DNA of 64,000 bases from an uncultured Bacilli bacterium (lineage in GTDB: Bacteria > Bacillota_I > Bacilli_A > RF39 > UBA660): the NCBI GenBank assembly GCA_934141575.1, contig CAKPCJ010000003.1, forward strand, positions 1 to 64,000. The letters are read 5' to 3'. Below are positions 61,478 through 64,000 of the stretch, one piece after another. The notes under the pieces were generated by a model, which saw only the letters and a program-made list of their open reading frames with translations, was not told the origin of the DNA and made no database searches. Made by a program: the position numbers and the translations under genes. Positions within the stretch are counted from its first letter, which is position 1; each line of letters begins with the position of its first letter.

Positions 61478-61747
61478 TTATTGTTTTTTATTTTCTCCAT
61501 GACCACCACATTTACGAGTCAAAGCAAATTCTCCTAATTTATGTCCAACCATATCTTCAGTAACATAAACTGGTATATGTTCTTTACCATTATGTACTGC
61601 AAATGTATGACCTACGAATTCAGGAAATATTGTTGATCTACGTGAATATGTCTTAATAACTTCTTTTTTTTGTTTTTCATTAGCGTCCTTAACTTTTTTC
61701 ATTAGCTCTTCAGCTACATAAGGACCTTTTTTAATACTTCTAGCCAT
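61478..61747 (-). CDS. rpsS: 30S ribosomal protein S19
   Basis: The 89-aa protein has [66 protein letters not shown]. Confidence 0.98.
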   Translation of the reverse strand: MARSIKKGPYVAEELMKKVKDANEKQKKEVIKTYSRRSTIFPEFVGHTFAVHNGKEHIPVYVTEDMVGHKLGEFALTRKCGGHGENKKQ

Positions 61748-61764
61748 ATTTACTCATCCTTCCT

Positions 61765-62598
61765 TTACTTTTGATTACGTCCACGAACAATAAGTTTGTT
61801 AGAAGCTTTTTTAGTTTTTCTAGTTTTAACACCAAATGCTTTTTTACCCCAAGGTGTCATTGGTGATTTACGTCCTATTGGAGCACGACCTTCACCACCA
61901 CCATGTGGGTGATCATTAGGGTTCATAACTGATCCACGTACTGTAGGTTTAATACCCATATGACGAGTACGTCCAGCTTTACCTATCTTAACTAATTCGT
62001 AATCAGCATTTCCAACTTCACCAACTGTTGCAATACATACTCCTAATACTTTTCTTATTTCTCCACTTGTTAATCTTATCAAAACGTATTTATCTTCACG
62101 TCCTAATATTTGTGCTGAAGTTCCAGCACTTCTAGCAAGTTGAGCACCCTTTCCAGGTTTTAATTCAATATTATGAATTACTGTACCAACTGGAATATTC
62201 ATTATTGGTAATGCATTTCCAACTTTAATATCAGCTTTTTCACTACTTATTATTTTTGCACCTACTTTTAAATCCTTAGGAGCAATAATATATCTTTTTT
62301 CACCATCTAAATAACTAACTAATGCAATATTTGCACTTCTGTTTGGATCGTATTCGATTGATACTACTGTACCTTGAATATCAAATTTATTTCTTTTGAA
62401 ATCAATTTTACGATATTTTCTCTTAGCACCACCACCGTGATGTCTTACAGTAATTCGACCTTGGTTATTACGACCACCTGTTTTTGATAACGTTTCTACT
62501 AAGCTTTTTTCAGGCGCCTTTTTAGTAAGTTCTTCATTTACTAAAGTGCTCATGTTTCTTCTGGCATTAGTAGTTGGTTTATATGTTTTAATTGGCAT
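61765..62598 (-). CDS. rplB: 50S ribosomal protein L2
   Basis: This 277-aa central 23S rRNA-binding protein has [48 protein letters not shown] and [32 protein letters not shown], including the conserved histidine of GGGEG. Confidence 0.98.
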   Translation of the reverse strand: MPIKTYKPTTNARRNMSTLVNEELTKKAPEKSLVETLSKTGGRNNQGRITVRHHGGGAKRKYRKIDFKRNKFDIQGTVVSIEYDPNRSANIALVSYLDGEKRYIIAPKDLKVGAKIISSEKADIKVGNALPIMNIPVGTVIHNIELKPGKGAQLARSAGTSAQILGREDKYVLIRLTSGEIRKVLGVCIATVGEVGNADYELVKIGKAGRTRHMGIKPTVRGSVMNPNDHPHGGGEGRAPIGRKSPMTPWGKKAFGVKTRKTKKASNKLIVRGRNQK

Positions 62599-62613
62599 AA
62601 CATGTCCTCCTTA

Positions 62614-62889
62614 CTAAATTATATCTATAGACCCTTCGCTTAATTTAACGAATGCTTTTTTAATAGCTTTTGTCATACCAGTGTATTTACCAACACGTTT
62701 TTTCTTAGGTTTAGTAATACTAGTACTAACATCAGCAACTTTTACATTGAAAATACTTTCAATTGCTTGTTTAATTTCTGTTTTATTGGCTCTTCTATCA
62801 ACTTCAAATACATAAGTATTATTTTCTTTTAAAGATGCAGACTTTTCAGTAATAATAGGAGCCTTAATTATATCTCTTGCTTTTTCCAT
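62614..62889 (-). CDS. rplW: 50S ribosomal protein L23
   Basis: This 91-aa docking site for SRP and trigger factor at the tunnel exit has IKAPIITEKSASLKENNTYVFEVDRRANKTEIKQAIESIFNVKVADV. It overlaps rplD by one base. Confidence 0.97.
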   Translation of the reverse strand: MEKARDIIKAPIITEKSASLKENNTYVFEVDRRANKTEIKQAIESIFNVKVADVSTSITKPKKKRVGKYTGMTKAIKKAFVKLSEGSIDII

Positions 62890-63515
62890 TACTTAAGAGC
62901 CTCCTCAATATCAGCAATAGCGTCTTCAGTAACAACTAAATATTTTGACTTCAAGATTTCTAAAACATTTATATTTTTAGATAAAATTACATTCAAATTA
63001 CTTAAGTTACGAGTTGCTAAAGCTAAGTTTTCATTTTCTTCTTTTGTTACAAACATAGCTGTATCATTTACACCAAGATTTTTAATAAGATCTAAAGCAG
63101 CTTTTGTTTTAGCATTGTCTAAATTAATTGAATCTACAATAATTAATTCCTTATCTAAGAATTTATATGCTAAAGCTGATTTTAAAGCTAAGCGTCTTTC
63201 TTTCTTATTCATTTTCTTGTTGTCGTAATCTCTTGGATGTGGTCCAAATACTATTCCGCCACCTCTCCATTGTGGTGCACGAATTGATCCTTGACGAGCA
63301 CGACCAGTACCTTTTTGTTTCCATGGTTTTCTACCACCACCGCTAACTTCTGCTCTTGTTTTAGTGTCATGAGTTCCACTTCTTAAAGAAGCTTGTGCTA
63401 GAACTACAGCATCATATAAAACAGCATCGTTAGGTGTTATTTTCCATATTGTATCAGTTAAAGTAATATCTTTAACTTGTTCACCTTTTATGTTTAAAAC
63501 TTTTTGTTTTGCCAT
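62889..63515 (-). CDS. rplD: 50S ribosomal protein L4
   Basis: This 208-aa protein has the tunnel loop TRAEVSGGGRKPWKQKGTGRARQGSIRAPQWRGGGIVFGP and the C-terminal fold. In E. coli L4 also represses the S10 operon. Confidence 0.98.
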   Translation of the reverse strand: MAKQKVLNIKGEQVKDITLTDTIWKITPNDAVLYDAVVLAQASLRSGTHDTKTRAEVSGGGRKPWKQKGTGRARQGSIRAPQWRGGGIVFGPHPRDYDNKKMNKKERRLALKSALAYKFLDKELIIVDSINLDNAKTKAALDLIKNLGVNDTAMFVTKEENENLALATRNLSNLNVILSKNINVLEILKSKYLVVTEDAIADIEEALK

Positions 63516-63546
63516 AATATCCTCCTTTCATCACTAGTTAAACTCT

Positions 63547-64000
63547 TTATTCATCTTGTGATGATTCACTAGACAAAGCTTCAGTTTCTTTTGAAGAATA
63601 GCTTTTCAAAGCTTCTACTTCATTCTTTTTATCTAAATTTTTAATAGCTGATCTTACAAAAATCAATCCTTTATTAGGTCCTGGTACATTACCTTTAACT
63701 AATAATAATTTATTTTCAGCATCAACTTTAACTATTTCCAAATTTTGAATAGTAACTGTTTCATTTCCCATATGTCCTGGTAAGTGTTTACCTTTAAAAA
63801 CACGCATTGGACGCATAGTACCCATTGAACCAACGCCTCTATGATATTGAGAGCCATGTCCCATAGGGCCTCTACTTTGATTGAAACGTTTAATTACACC
63901 TTGGAATCCTTTTCCTTTACTTGTTCCAGTAACATCTACGATTTCTCCAGCTTCGAATACATCAACAGATATTTCTTGACCTAAAGTGTAATCTTCTACA
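63547..64000 (-). CDS. rplC: 50S ribosomal protein L3, cut by window edge
   Basis: The frame runs from the stop at 63547 off the right edge, giving about 150 residues of the C-terminal part. It has [41 protein letters not shown]-like [20 protein letters not shown] and [18 protein letters not shown]. The ATG at 63864 is internal, because the reading frame continues upstream without a stop. A 15-residue Ser/Glu-rich tail follows the core. Confidence 0.97.
   Translation of the reverse strand, partial: VEDYTLGQEISVDVFEAGEIVDVTGTSKGKGFQGVIKRFNQSRGPMGHGSQYHRGVGSMGTMRPMRVFKGKHLPGHMGNETVTIQNLEIVKVDAENKLLLVKGNVPGPNKGLIFVRSAIKNLDKKNEVEALKSYSSKETEALSSESSQDE

Overview
This is a low-GC bacterial chromosome segment with Bacillota gene order, most like an uncultured gut lineage of Bacilli near the Mollicutes (RF39/Erysipelotrichia type). 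The evidence is very AT-rich coding sequence, complete str, rpoBC and S10-spc-alpha loci, a Zn-ribbon S14, L36, a long-form HPF, a GerQ homologue, and a tmRNA tag ending in AFA as in mycoplasmas. The genetic code is standard: dxs ends in TGA, and prfB keeps its in-frame UGA +1 frameshift. Almost everything is on the minus strand; only gerQ, the LemA gene and dxs are on plus. Placement in a named taxon is inference.

Layout. 1-2631 is the end of a mobile element: the start of a MobV relaxase, a serine recombinase broken by two frameshifts, a possible leader peptide with terminator, and a 91-aa orphan. It lies next to tmRNA (2733-3072). Then come smpB-rnr-secG-eno, gerQ and LemA on plus, and an HD-GYP-like gene coupled to an unknown gene. 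tuf and fusA-rpsG-rpsL have separate promoters. A pilin-like protein and a glutamine amidotransferase follow rpoB-rpoC. 23266-28560 is the parA-parB-mscS-DUF951-abgT-ychF cluster. A second pilin, prfB and pyrH follow, pyrH with an attenuator-like leader. 31192-32483 is a csoR-HMA peptide-ttcA operon behind a consensus promoter whose spacer is a CsoR-type operator. 32526-50612 is a mosaic: a Sir2-like protein, an HTH-membrane protein, PAP2, ogt, an HD protein, secA, hpf, a YugP peptidase, cysS, gltX, clpC, dxs and an SDR. 50663-64000 is one long ribosomal superoperon from rplQ back to rplC, which is cut by the window edge. rpmD (L30) is missing from it.

The window holds most of the core translation and transcription machinery, protein export (SecY, SecG, SecA), trans-translation (tmRNA, SmpB, RNase R), ribosome hibernation and chromosome partition. 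Extended -10 promoters (TGNTATAAT) are common and strong intrinsic terminators separate most units. The least expected features are regulatory: a U-rich 14-codon leader ORF plus terminator ahead of the UMP kinase gene, a terminator in the rpoBC leader, a similar arrangement ahead of the recombinase, and copper-type control over a tRNA-thiolase-like gene. I saw no tRNA, rRNA, CRISPR array, metabolite riboswitch or intact prophage. No gene-free stretch exceeds 300 bases; the longest, 23061-23265, holds the rpoB promoter and leader.
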